Of a stretch of 64,000 nt of DNA, positions 17,044 through 26,061 are shown piece by piece (the first letter of the stretch is position 1; each line of letters opens with the position of its first letter). The DNA lies in NCBI GenBank assembly GCA_046297935.1, contig JBKBHA010000005.1, positions 62,001 through 126,000 of the forward strand. The letters are read 5' to 3'. Position numbers and translations under genes: made by a program. The DNA comes from CAYMZZ01 sp046297935. GTDB lineage: Bacteria; Bacteroidota; Bacteroidia; Chitinophagales; Chitinophagaceae. The notes under the pieces were generated by a model. It saw only the letters and a list, made by a program, of their open reading frames with translations, was not told the DNA's origin and made no database searches.

Positions 17044-17426
17044 AGATAGTTGAGGGAGAGAGGAAAGCGGGGAGTGGTAAGAGGAAAGTGGAAAGAGGGG
17101 ATATCTTTGTAAATCTTCTGGGACAGAACTGTTCCTCGGGAATGGAATATGTCTACAGTATTTGGTTTTCTGTTCCCACAGATTCACAAAGATTTTTTCG
17201 CAGATAACGCAGATACCAGGAAGATTACTCCTCACAATCCGCTCCCACGGAGCGGTGGGGGCGGGTATGCGCTTGTTGCTATAAACAATTCGCTGCTACA
17301 GTGCGGTGCAGGATATGTTATTTCTTATTTCAACCCCAATCCGCTGCTACGGAGCGACGAGACGTAATTCTCTAAAAATCTTTTCCACTCCCCACTCCCC
17401 ACTTTCCACTCTCCACTCCCCACCCA
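17044..17426. repeat. Composite purine-tract / pyrimidine-tract inverted repeat, copy 1
   Basis: A purine-rich arm (17050-17102: GAGGGAGAGAGGAAAGCGGG and similar) faces a pyrimidine arm (17377-17425: CCACTCCCCACTCCCCACTT and similar). Between them are stem-like pieces: CTGGGACAGAACTGTTCC, TTTGTAAATC against GATTCACAAAG, and CCGCTCCCACGGAGCGG. The layout matches 28741-29099 and, in part, 31990-32175. No gene is seen in this 396-base gap. Confidence 0.65.
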
Positions 17427-18563
17427 TCACTGCCTCTCCTGCGCACGCAACCATCGTTCGGGGATTTCGTTGCTGCTGGCCAGCAGGTAATCTTTGTAAC
17501 TGCAGGCAATGAAACTTTTATCTGGCAGCTGCATCCACCAGCGACCGGTTTTTTTACTTTGTAAAAAAATGGTCTCCACTTCAGCAAAAGCCATATGATA
17601 TTCAGAAAATGAATCTTTTTCGTCGAGCGAGGCTTCGCGTTTGCCTCTGCTGCGTCCGTCGAGTATATACCAGATCATTTGTGCAATTTGGCGAGCCGTT
17701 AGTTCATCGCGGTCGTGCTGCGGCTGATAGCCATAGATGCCGATGCTGCTCATCATGGGGCTCATGCCGGCAAAGCGCATAAGCTGACAGGCTTCATCGC
17801 CATAAAGTCCATTGGGCGAAAGGCGATTGGCGGGTGCAAATGCCTGAGCCATGGCCGCAATATCGAAGCTCAGAAGATTACTGCTGCGGAGCACGGGCTC
17901 CATTTCCTCGATGCTGTCTTTGACATGTCCCACCCGAAAACAGTCGAAGCGAAGCTTATCCATTGTTTCGAGCATCCGGGGGTGTACATAGTAACTTTGA
18001 AAACCGATATGGTTATAGTGCCTCACAAAGTTGGGATCGCCGGTGAGCATTTCCATCAGGAAATTTTCGTGCCGGAAAGGCGAGTCGATATTGAGATCGA
18101 TAAGTGCATCCACACAGGAAGCTTCAATGAGTCGTTTATTGTCGGCATAAGCATGGTACTGTGCGAGGGTCAGATCATGTGAGCCTCCGAGGATGATGAC
18201 CAATTTGCCTGCATTGATCAGCTCATTACATACCGTTTTCAGTGCGGCATAGGTATCAGTATAGCTGGCTCCTGTCTTAATATTCCCGATGTCGGCAATA
18301 TGGATATCGGTATGCCAGTAGAATAGTTGGTACAACTGCCGCCGGATAGCTTCGGGTGCTGTGCTTTCCTGGCCAATCATGCCGCTGCCGCGTTGTTCGC
18401 CGCAGCCAAGCAATACCACCTGCACATCTTCCAGATCAGGAAACTCTTCTTCAAAAATATCCAGCACTTTACCCAGCTGGCGGTCTTTATATCCTTCGTC
18501 GAACGACAGTTCGTAGCGGTTGATGGGGTTTAAAAAATCGGAAATATAAAGCAGATCAGACAT
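17427..18563 (-). CDS. Arginase/agmatinase-fold (formimidoylglutamase-like) protein with degenerate metal site
   Basis: A 378-residue protein of the ureohydrolase fold. Active members bind two Mn ions through GGxH, DAHxD and SxDxDxxDP. Here the first motif reads GGSHD (His 129 kept). The second reads NIDSPFRHE (Asp 160 kept; His and second Asp replaced by Pro and Arg). The third reads SFDIAAMAQAFAPA (Asp 234 kept; the next two Asp are Ala). At least four ligand or motif acids are lost, so hydrolysis of guanidino or formimino substrates is doubtful. NCBI-style annotation would call it formimidoylglutamase or arginase family. It stands alone on its strand, divergent from pheS. Confidence 0.8.
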   Translation of the reverse strand: MSDLLYISDFLNPINRYELSFDEGYKDRQLGKVLDIFEEEFPDLEDVQVVLLGCGEQRGSGMIGQESTAPEAIRRQLYQLFYWHTDIHIADIGNIKTGASYTDTYAALKTVCNELINAGKLVIILGGSHDLTLAQYHAYADNKRLIEASCVDALIDLNIDSPFRHENFLMEMLTGDPNFVRHYNHIGFQSYYVHPRMLETMDKLRFDCFRVGHVKDSIEEMEPVLRSSNLLSFDIAAMAQAFAPANRLSPNGLYGDEACQLMRFAGMSPMMSSIGIYGYQPQHDRDELTARQIAQMIWYILDGRSRGKREASLDEKDSFSEYHMAFAEVETIFLQSKKTGRWWMQLPDKSFIACSYKDYLLASSNEIPERWLRAQERQ

Positions 18564-18619
18564 GTACGCAAGATAGTCAAAATGGGTTGAGCGCAGGAAA
18601 GGATTCGCCCTGCTTCACC

Positions 18620-18627
18620 TATCTTTG
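18620..18627 (+). promoter_or_regulatory. Possible -7 box (TATCTTTG) of pheS
   Basis: TATCTTTG fits TAnnTTTG and ends 6 bases before ATG 18634, again implying a very short or absent leader. The nearest upstream TTG (18587-18589) is 30 bases away, which is too far, so the -33 element is unclear. Confidence 0.4.
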
Positions 18628-18633
18628 CGGCGT

Positions 18634-19665
18634 ATGGAACAGCTGCTGCAACAGATACAGGACTATCGTCGCGAAATGGAAGCTTATCAGGCCGCCGATG
18701 AAAAGGCGTTGGAAGAATTCCGGATTCGGTTTTTGGGTACCAAGGGTATTGTGAAGTCGGTAATGGCCGGCATGAAAGATGTGCCGGTGGATCAGAAGAA
18801 AAGTTTTGGACAAACCCTGAACGAATTTAAGCAGTTTGCCGAAGCACGGTACGAAGATTTGAAATCGGCTATTACTGTCCACTCCTCGTCGGCAGCCAGC
18901 GGGCTCGACCTGAGTTTGCCAGGAGATCCTGTTCCCCTGGGCAGCCGTCACCCCATTACCCTGATGCGAAATCGGATCGTGTCTATTTTTCAGCGTCTTG
19001 GTTTTGCTGTAGCCGAAGGACCGGAAATCGAAGACGACTGGCATAATTTCGGAGCGCTTAACCTGCCGGAGCATCATCCGGCGCGGGACATGCAGGATAC
19101 CTTTTACATTCAACAAAATCCAGACTGGGTATTGCGCACGCATACCAGCAGCGTGCAGATACGTGAAATGGAAAAAGGAAAGCTTCCGATTCGGATGCTG
19201 ATGCCTGGCCGTGTTTACCGCAACGAAACGGTGAGTGCGCGCAGCCATTGCTTTTTTCACCAGGTAGAAGGTTTGTACATAGACGAAAACGTAAGCTTTG
19301 CCGACCTGAAGCAAACACTTTACTTTTTTGTTAAGGAAATGTATGGTAAAGATGTAAAAGTTCGTTTCCGCCCCTCCTATTTTCCCTTTACCGAGCCGAG
19401 TGCTGAAATGGATGTAACCTGCTTTATTTGCGGTGGTGAAGGATGTAATATCTGCAAAAAAACGGGCTGGGTGGAGATACTGGGTTGTGGTATGGTTCAT
19501 CCCAATGTGTTGCAAAACTGTAATATCGATCCCAACAAATACACGGGCTTTGCGTTTGGTATGGGCATAGAACGCCCTGCACTGCTGAAGTACGATGTTA
19601 AGGACTTACGGCTGTTTAGCGAAAACGACGTACGTTTCCTACGACAATTCACCAGCGCTATTTAA
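18634..19665 (+). CDS. pheS: Phenylalanine--tRNA ligase alpha subunit
   Basis: A 343-residue catalytic subunit of the alpha2-beta2 PheRS, which charges tRNA-Phe. An N-terminal coiled coil (1-85) precedes the class II synthetase core. Motif 2 is visible as GRVYRNETVSARSHCFFHQV, and motif 3 as GFAFGMGIERPALLKYDV. Between them is a Cys-rich insert, CFICGGEGCNICKKTGW, a probable structural metal site seen in many PheS proteins. ATG 18634 is chosen over TTG 18625. The beta subunit gene pheT is not in the window, so the pair is split, as in many Bacteroidota. Confidence 0.96.
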   Translation: MEQLLQQIQDYRREMEAYQAADEKALEEFRIRFLGTKGIVKSVMAGMKDVPVDQKKSFGQTLNEFKQFAEARYEDLKSAITVHSSSAASGLDLSLPGDPVPLGSRHPITLMRNRIVSIFQRLGFAVAEGPEIEDDWHNFGALNLPEHHPARDMQDTFYIQQNPDWVLRTHTSSVQIREMEKGKLPIRMLMPGRVYRNETVSARSHCFFHQVEGLYIDENVSFADLKQTLYFFVKEMYGKDVKVRFRPSYFPFTEPSAEMDVTCFICGGEGCNICKKTGWVEILGCGMVHPNVLQNCNIDPNKYTGFAFGMGIERPALLKYDVKDLRLFSENDVRFLRQFTSAI

Positions 19666-19716
19666 GCTTCTGAACGCCGGTTATTTTTCGTAAATTCCAT
19701 ATCGAAAACTTAACCT

Positions 19717-20976
19717 ATGGCATGTTTCCGGAAATGGCTTTCATTTATCCTCTGTGTTTCTATTTGTATTCACGCTTCGACGCAGGATCTGACCGGCGAC
19801 TGGAATGGTTATCTGACTCAGAATGATAAATCGTGGGCTTTTACCCTAAACATGAAAATCATTCAATCGGGTAATCAGTTGCAGGGTTATGCACGAGCTA
19901 CAGAACCCGGTGGTGCCTTTGTAAGGCATGAGTTTACCGGCCAGATTGTTGGCGATCAGGTAACCATTCAGGAAACGCGAGTGGTAGAGGATGGGGGTCG
20001 TGGACTTTGGAGCTGGTGCATCAAGATATTGTCGGGCCGGATAACTCAATCAGGCGGGCTTTATGTAATTGAAGGTGGTTGGCGCAACGATGGCAGTAAA
20101 TTTTATCAAAACGGTCCCCAGAATTCCGGTTCGTATAACTGTCCACCCGGCCGCTTCAAGATCAGCAGACCTTATACCTGTGCTGAACAAAACAGTAGCC
20201 GCGTGCTGGATGCAGTAGAAAGCTGGAGAAAGCGGGGGCAATACGAAACTTCCACCCAATGGCAGCAACGAACCAGCAATATCAATACCGACCGGCATTT
20301 TAAAGAAGTGCTGGCCGACATGTCGGCTGAGCTATTGAAAAAAGCCGAGTTAGTGGTCGACTATAATCGCGAATCGGAACTGGCAACAATCCGGTCGAAC
20401 TGCTTTGGCGAATTTCAGCTTCGGGTGCCGGCAGCAGAAGCCAATTGTTTTACCCGCAATTTCAGGAAGGAAGATATTCAACAGTTGGTATTTGCTTACA
20501 ATGCAGATACCAGGACAATTTCAGTTGATTCGGTATTGTTGTCGAATCCCTGTCGCGAAACAGCCTATACGTATCCTTTGCCTTTGCCAACGGATATCGC
20601 GTCATCAAAGGTAAAATCGGTTGACTCCTCATTCAGTCAGCGAAGCCTCGCCATCAGTCGTGAAATGCTGGTGAGCCGGTCGAGTGTGGAGTTGCGGATT
20701 TACGACAATGGTAATATTGATGGCGATATTATATCCATTTATTTCAATGGTCAGCAAATAAGATCGCGGCAAACGCTGACCAGTTCGCCTATCCGGATCA
20801 TATTGCAGCTCGACCCCACGCGTGAAAACATCATTGCCATGTTTGCCGAAAATCTGGGAAACATTCCACCCAATACCGCATTAATGGTGGTGGACGATGG
20901 GCAGCAGACACAGGAAGTGCAGCTTGCTTCGACCCTGCAAACAACGGGAGCCATACGGTTAAGAGTGAAAAAATAG
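19717..20976 (+). CDS. Secreted protein of unknown function, two beta domains
   Basis: A 419-residue exported protein (signal MACFRKWLSFILCVSICIHA). Residues 22-140 form a beta-rich domain of the kind that begins DLTGDWNGYLTQNDKSWAFT, reminiscent of small ligand-binding barrels. The middle (150-250) has few features. The C-terminal 100 residues (VELRIYDNGNIDGDIISIYF, then NGQQIRSRQTLTSSP) resemble a module recurring at the ends of exported Chitinophagaceae proteins; I know no function for it. It follows pheS by 51 bases on the same strand but has its own TTATTTTTCG box upstream. Confidence 0.65.
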   Translation: MACFRKWLSFILCVSICIHASTQDLTGDWNGYLTQNDKSWAFTLNMKIIQSGNQLQGYARATEPGGAFVRHEFTGQIVGDQVTIQETRVVEDGGRGLWSWCIKILSGRITQSGGLYVIEGGWRNDGSKFYQNGPQNSGSYNCPPGRFKISRPYTCAEQNSSRVLDAVESWRKRGQYETSTQWQQRTSNINTDRHFKEVLADMSAELLKKAELVVDYNRESELATIRSNCFGEFQLRVPAAEANCFTRNFRKEDIQQLVFAYNADTRTISVDSVLLSNPCRETAYTYPLPLPTDIASSKVKSVDSSFSQRSLAISREMLVSRSSVELRIYDNGNIDGDIISIYFNGQQIRSRQTLTSSPIRIILQLDPTRENIIAMFAENLGNIPPNTALMVVDDGQQTQEVQLASTLQTTGAIRLRVKK

Positions 20977-20984
20977 ATACCTGC

Positions 20985-21980
20985 TTATTTGCGCCCGATA
21001 CGGAAGGCGCGATTGACCAGGTAAACGCCGAGCAGGGTAATTGCACCACCCACAGCAATGTACAGCGTAAGTGGTTCGCCAAACATGGCGGCACCCAATA
21101 GCACCGCTACCACAGGATTAACGTAAGCATAAATGGAAGTTTGGGCCGGCGGAAGGCGCTGCAGTGCATAGATATACGCTACGAATGCGATGATGGAACC
21201 AAATAGCACCAGCACTGCGATAGCAGCCCAGGACTGCCAGGGAATATCGGCGAAGGGAATCACCATAGGTATGCCTCTTGCATGTAGTAACTGAGTAATT
21301 GCCGTGGTCAAAAGGCCGGAAATCAACATCTGCAGTCCCAGGCTGAAGTAGGGATTGAATCCCGCTGCATGTTTTTTGGTATAAATGGTGCCAAAAGCCC
21401 AGGTCCATGTTGCTGCCAGCGACAATAATATTCCAAATCGGAAATCGGCATTCAGAAAATCAGACAGGTGTTCGGCAAAAATGATGCAAACACCTCCGAA
21501 GCCAAGCAGCAGGCCCAGTATGGCTGCCAGCGGCATACGACCATCTTTGCTGAACAAGCCAATTACCACCAGCCAGAGAGGAAAAATGGCTGCCATGATG
21601 GACCCCAGCCCGGCCGAGATATACTGAACGCCCCAGGTGCTAAGTCCATTGCTAAGGGTAAAATTGAGCAGGCTGAGGATGAAGATGGGCCCCCATTGGC
21701 GGCCTCGCGGCATGCTGGCACCTTTGGCCAGAAAGAAAATTACATAGCATAGTCCACCCAGGAACTGGCGAATGCCGGCCATTTGTAGGGCAGGCATATG
21801 TTTGACCCCCGCCTTGCTGGCTACCCAGGTCATGCCCCAAAACAGGCAGACCAGTGTAAGTGCGAAAACGGCTTTTGCTCTGGACCCTTTGCGGTGAATG
21901 GTAAGCGGATTGAAGACAGAAAGCCGCTTCAGGTTATCGCCTGATTGTACCAGCAGCCTGTTTATTTGTATCCGCGCCAT
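20985..21980 (-). CDS. EamA/DMT family transporter
   Basis: A 331-residue inner-membrane protein with about ten hydrophobic helices arranged as two EamA repeats. The first starts near residue 38 (VFALTLVCLFWGMTWVASKA), the second near 185 (LLSLAATWTWAFGTIYTKKH). It ends with a basic tail. The family exports amino acids, nucleosides or drugs; the substrate cannot be read here. The extra 35 residues before helix 1 are basic, and the true start may lie further in. It converges on the 419-residue secreted protein gene with an 8-base gap and lies downstream of purH on the same strand. Confidence 0.88.
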   Translation of the reverse strand: MARIQINRLLVQSGDNLKRLSVFNPLTIHRKGSRAKAVFALTLVCLFWGMTWVASKAGVKHMPALQMAGIRQFLGGLCYVIFFLAKGASMPRGRQWGPIFILSLLNFTLSNGLSTWGVQYISAGLGSIMAAIFPLWLVVIGLFSKDGRMPLAAILGLLLGFGGVCIIFAEHLSDFLNADFRFGILLSLAATWTWAFGTIYTKKHAAGFNPYFSLGLQMLISGLLTTAITQLLHARGIPMVIPFADIPWQSWAAIAVLVLFGSIIAFVAYIYALQRLPPAQTSIYAYVNPVVAVLLGAAMFGEPLTLYIAVGGAITLLGVYLVNRAFRIGRK

Positions 21981-22033
21981 ACCCCGTGGGTGCCGGCTGT
22001 ACCGAACCGGTGCGGTTGTTGTTTACAGCAATA

Positions 22034-23560
22034 TTAATGTTTGAAGTGGCGCATGCCGGTGAGCACCATGGCCAGCCCGTTGTTTTTGCAGTATTCTATT
22101 GAATCGTTATCACGAATGGAACCGCCGGGTTGAATAAAAGCGGTAATACCTGCTTCGTGGCCCAGTTGCACACAATCGTTGAAGGGGAAGAAGGCATCGC
22201 TGGCCATAACTGCACCGGAAAGGTCAAATTGAAATTGACGGGCTTTTTCAACCGCCTGCCGAAGCGCATCAATGCGGCTGGTTTGACCGCAGCCCTTGCC
22301 GATCAGCTGCCGGTCTTTTACCAGCGCAATGGCATTTGACTTAAGGTGTTTGCATACCAGATTAGCAAATGCCAGATCGGCTTTTTCGGCGGCGTTTGAT
22401 TCGCGTGCGCCCGTTTCTTTCCATTCGGTATAGTTGCCCTGGTCGGTGCCCTGAACCAGTACACCGTTCAGCATTGATTTGTATTGAATGGGGCGTAATG
22501 CCTGCGCTTTGTATTGAAGCAGTATGCGATTCTTTTTAGAACGAAGTACCGCCAGTGCATCATCGTCGAATGCCGGTGCTATTAATACTTCAAAAAAGAT
22601 TTCGTTGATGGCTTGTGCGGTAGCCGAATCTACGGTACCGTTGGTTACCAGTACACCGCCAAAGGCGCTTTCCGGATCACCGGCGAGGGCTGCATCCCAG
22701 CTTTCCTTTACCGATGGCCGGCTGGCAATGCCACATACATTAGTATGCTTGATAATGGCAAATGTGCAGTCGGAATTTTCCGTTTCAGGAAACTCAGCAA
22801 TGAGCTGACAGGCTGCGTCTACATCGACAATATTGTTATAAGAAAGTTCTTTTCCGTTGAGTTGCTGAAATAGCGCATCCAGTTTGCCATAGAAAACGCC
22901 CACCTGGTGGGGGTTCTCGCCGTAGCGCATGGTTTTGGCTTCGGGAATAGATTCCAGGAAATAATCACTCCCTTCGGGTTGAAAATAGCGGGCGATGGCC
23001 ACATCATAATTGGCAACAATTTGAAATGCCTGTGCGGCAAGTGCTTTTCTTTGTTCCAAACTGGTTTCGCCCTGCTGATCGCGCAGCATGGCTTCTACCT
23101 GCGGATATTGGCTTTTAGCAGAAATGACTGCTACGTCTTTAAAGTTCTTGGCCGCTGCCCGGATCATGCTGGGACCACCGATATCAATCTTTTCGATGAT
23201 CAGTTTTTCTTCGCTGGTGCTGGCCACTGTTTCTTCAAACGGGTACAGATCAACGATCACCAGATCTATTTCCGGAATCTTGAACTCTTTCATTTCCTGC
23301 TGATCCGATTCCAGGTCCCGCCGGCCCAGAATGCCGCCAAACACCGAAGGGTGCAGGGTTTTAACCCGACCACCCAGAATGGAAGGATAATGAGTCAGGT
23401 TTTCGACCGGCACTACCGGAATGTTGAGCTTTTCAATAAACTGCTGCGTTCCTCCGGTTGAATAAATGGTCACACCCAATTGATGAAGTTGCTTTACCAA
23501 AGGCTCGAGACCATCTTTGTAAAAAACCGAAATAAGGGCTGACTGAACTTTTTTATTCAT
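22034..23560 (-). CDS. purH: Bifunctional AICAR transformylase/IMP cyclohydrolase
   Basis: A 508-residue enzyme for the last two steps of purine synthesis: AICAR to FAICAR using 10-formyl-THF, then ring closure to IMP. The N-terminal IMP cyclohydrolase (MGS-like) domain shows STGGTQQFIEKL and SILGGRVKTLHPSVFGGIL. The transformylase domain shows RYGENPHQVGVFYG, the KHTNVCGIA block with the catalytic Lys-His, and a C-terminal GSIRDNDSIEYC. ATG 23560 was chosen; the frame extends upstream without family similarity. A good promoter lies at 23639-23669, inside the end of comEC. The transporter downstream may be read through from it. Confidence 0.96.
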   Translation of the reverse strand: MNKKVQSALISVFYKDGLEPLVKQLHQLGVTIYSTGGTQQFIEKLNIPVVPVENLTHYPSILGGRVKTLHPSVFGGILGRRDLESDQQEMKEFKIPEIDLVIVDLYPFEETVASTSEEKLIIEKIDIGGPSMIRAAAKNFKDVAVISAKSQYPQVEAMLRDQQGETSLEQRKALAAQAFQIVANYDVAIARYFQPEGSDYFLESIPEAKTMRYGENPHQVGVFYGKLDALFQQLNGKELSYNNIVDVDAACQLIAEFPETENSDCTFAIIKHTNVCGIASRPSVKESWDAALAGDPESAFGGVLVTNGTVDSATAQAINEIFFEVLIAPAFDDDALAVLRSKKNRILLQYKAQALRPIQYKSMLNGVLVQGTDQGNYTEWKETGARESNAAEKADLAFANLVCKHLKSNAIALVKDRQLIGKGCGQTSRIDALRQAVEKARQFQFDLSGAVMASDAFFPFNDCVQLGHEAGITAFIQPGGSIRDNDSIEYCKNNGLAMVLTGMRHFKH

Positions 23561-23638
23561 AACCGGAAATTGTAGGTTGGGGCCGCAGATCGTTACTGTA
23601 AATCGCCTGCCGGAAGCAGGGCGGGTGTTTGTGAGGCG

Positions 23639-23669
23639 CAAAGGTAAGTTACCGACAGCGCAAAACAAA
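23639..23669 (-). promoter_or_regulatory. Promoter of purH (TTTG-N19-TACCTTTG)
   Basis: On the minus strand a TTTG at 23669-23666 is followed after 19 bases by TACCTTTG (23646-23639). Both boxes and the spacing match the Bacteroidota sigma consensus TTTG-N19/20-TAnnTTTG. The transcript would start near 23632 with a leader of about 70 bases. The promoter overlaps the comEC stop codon at 23649. Confidence 0.6.
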
Positions 23670-25730
23670 GTAACCATCGGTCTTCACATCGTGAAATGGA
23701 ATGCCCGCTTTCAGAGCAGCCCGGCGCCACTGCCGGCTATGGTACGTTGAAAGACTGCTACTGGCAACTATTTGGCGGATTCGCATAGAGTCAAGTTGAA
23801 AATGCCGACCGATAGCCGCGCTGTCGGCCAGGCAAAGAATATCAGTTGTTGGAATATCGGCTGAATGAACGGTCTGCCGCAGCAGGTAGAGGCGCTTGCT
23901 GCCTAATGTAAATGTGTTTGTACCCAATTTCAGGCCTGGAAACTCGTTCGGCTCCATTTCTTTCCAGCCATGCCGGGCATTGGCAAGTGCGAATTGATAG
24001 GAAGAATGGTTGCGATCAACGCTATCAACACTCCATTGAACAAATTTTCTTCCCGCAACAAAATCGCTGACCGTTTGTTGGGCCACCTGATAGAGGCGCC
24101 ATTCCAAACGATCCGCATCCTGTTGTTTTTGACAATATCCGTATACCGCCAGCCCGAATAGCGCCAGCAAAGCCGGATAGCGTGCGTGTCGATGTCCCAG
24201 CAGGAAAAATGCCGATAGGGATGTAACCGCAACAAAACAGAAAATTGCCTGCCATTCGTCCATGGGTATATTGGTGCTGACAGCAGCAGGCAATCGCTGA
24301 AAGAAAAACACTACCTCATTCATCGCCAGCAGTCCGGCGTTGATTAATTGTCCTACCAGAGTGGCGATGGGAGGAAAGGGCGAAAGCACACAAAGCAGGA
24401 TACAAGCCATGAGCAGAATGCTTGACAGTGGAACGCAGACCATGTTGGCCAGCAAGAAATAGCTGGGGAACTGGTGGAAATGATAGAGACATAAGGGTAG
24501 GGTAAGTATTTGAGCCGAAAGAGTTACTGCGTTCATTTGCCAGATATAGTCGAGCCATTTTCTTCGAAAACTGATTAAACGATAAACAGGCTGCATAAAG
24601 ATGATCAGGCTTGCCACTGCAGCGTAGGAAAGCTGGAAGCCAATATCCCAGAGCCAGTTGGGCTGCCAGATCAGTAACAGGAAGGCCGAAAAGCAAAGCG
24701 TGTTGATAGCCTGTGTTTTTCGATGTAAGGAATCGGAAAGCACCATGAAGCTAAACATCACAGCCGATCGGGTTACCGAGGGCTGACCACCCGTGAGCAA
24801 ACAAAATATCCAAAGTCCGGAAAGGACACAAACCGGTTTGATCCAGCGATACGGTCCTTTTGTGGGAAGAAAGCGGGTAATGAAGCGAAGCAGGACGAAT
24901 ATTAACCCAAGGTGTAGACCTGAAATAGCTATGATGTGCACGACACCTGTGTTGGCATAAGCCTGCAGAAGGTTACGATCCAGGTCTTTCTTGTACCCGA
25001 TTAATAAAGCTTCGGCAAGTCCACTTGCCTGAGGGTTGCTGATGTTTGTTTGAATAATTCGTACTACATTACTCCGGATACGGTGAAGCCAGATTGCAAG
25101 TTTGCCGGATTGATTGGGGAGCAATACTAGTTGCTGGTCGTTGGCAAAAACCTGGTGGGTGATATTGTCTAACTGACAATAGCGCTGATAGTTAAATTGA
25201 CCAGGGTTGCCGGGTGCCGGAATAAGTTGGGGCCATTGATGAAGGAGCGCCCATTGACCTGTTGCAGCTCGTTTCCATCGTATCGAGTCAGAATTTGTTC
25301 GCCTTACATACACCAGGATCCGTCCCCCTGCCAAAGCAATATTTCCGCTGCTATCAACAGTAGCGATGACGGTAGCTGTGGTTTTCCACGATTTTTCGCG
25401 AAGCTCAAATGGTTCTTCCATGCGAAGCAGCAATGAGTTTTTTGAAAAGTTTGGTCCTATCCATCCCGGATCCTGGCGTATATCCCGTTCAACATAGAGG
25501 AATGCTCCTGTAGCGAAGAAGAATCCGCAGGCAAAGAAGCCAGCGAGCGATGCCAATCGGAACCTGATGGAATAGGAAAGTAGCTGAAACCCAAAAAGGC
25601 CAGCCAGGTGAAGCAACAGCAGGTAAAATAGCAGTGCTTTCGGAATCGGCCATTCCGACTGTGTCAGGATACCGGCAGCCAGGGGAAACAGAAGCCGAAC
25701 GGCGGGTAATTTTTTCCAAAATGGAATCAT
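23649..25730 (-). CDS. comEC: ComEC/Rec2 family DNA-uptake channel protein
   Basis: A 693-residue polytopic membrane protein of the ComEC family, which carries transforming DNA across the inner membrane. An N-terminal soluble OB-like region (DUF4131, about 100-220) is followed by the competence domain with IAISGLHLGLIFVLLRF and GGQPSVTRSAVMFSFMVLSD. About ten helices can be seen. The C-terminal tail of about 150 residues sits where many ComECs carry a metallo-beta-lactamase nuclease, but no HxHxDH motif is visible. ATG 25730 (MIPFWKKLPAVRLL) fits relatives better than ATG 25838. The ComF-like gene at 1.4 kb belongs to the same pathway. Confidence 0.9.
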   Translation of the reverse strand: MIPFWKKLPAVRLLFPLAAGILTQSEWPIPKALLFYLLLLHLAGLFGFQLLSYSIRFRLASLAGFFACGFFFATGAFLYVERDIRQDPGWIGPNFSKNSLLLRMEEPFELREKSWKTTATVIATVDSSGNIALAGGRILVYVRRTNSDSIRWKRAATGQWALLHQWPQLIPAPGNPGQFNYQRYCQLDNITHQVFANDQQLVLLPNQSGKLAIWLHRIRSNVVRIIQTNISNPQASGLAEALLIGYKKDLDRNLLQAYANTGVVHIIAISGLHLGLIFVLLRFITRFLPTKGPYRWIKPVCVLSGLWIFCLLTGGQPSVTRSAVMFSFMVLSDSLHRKTQAINTLCFSAFLLLIWQPNWLWDIGFQLSYAAVASLIIFMQPVYRLISFRRKWLDYIWQMNAVTLSAQILTLPLCLYHFHQFPSYFLLANMVCVPLSSILLMACILLCVLSPFPPIATLVGQLINAGLLAMNEVVFFFQRLPAAVSTNIPMDEWQAIFCFVAVTSLSAFFLLGHRHARYPALLALFGLAVYGYCQKQQDADRLEWRLYQVAQQTVSDFVAGRKFVQWSVDSVDRNHSSYQFALANARHGWKEMEPNEFPGLKLGTNTFTLGSKRLYLLRQTVHSADIPTTDILCLADSAAIGRHFQLDSMRIRQIVASSSLSTYHSRQWRRAALKAGIPFHDVKTDGYFVLRCR

Positions 25731-25838
25731 TCCCAATGGTCGGTTTTGTAGAAGGCGAAACCATGGGAAAACGACGGCAGTTTTCGGGAAAATGACCGAA
25801 GCGGGCCGAAAACCATTTTTTACCCCCTTTTCCGGCAT

Positions 25839-26061
25839 TATTTTACACGGGTAAAAAATCAGTTTTTTTCACGTATTTTTTGCAGTATTTATCACGTATT
25901 TTTTTCATATTTTCCTCGTTAACACCTGATTTACTTCGATCTATGAATAAATTTAATTTGTAATTGATTGATTATTCTTCAATTGCAAAAGGTTCGCCTT
26001 GCCCCTGTCTCTAGTTTTAGCCTGCAATTCAAAATTTTAAAAACACTAAAAACTAAAGGCA
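25839..26061. other. AT-rich regulatory spacer before the 26 kb module
   Basis: No gene is seen here. The DNA is strongly AT-rich. It holds a direct repeat CACGTATTTTTT at 25870-25881 and 25893-25904 (23 bases apart, about two helical turns) and an inverted pair ATTTTTTACCC / GGGTAAAAAAT (25815-25859). The pair may be an operator for the divergent comEC and 26062 genes. No exact TAnnTTTG box was found for the rightward gene. Confidence 0.45.

Noticed and set aside
23561..23677. Longer purH N-terminus
   Set aside because: It overlaps the predicted promoter and the comEC end; family N-terminus starts at ATG 23560.
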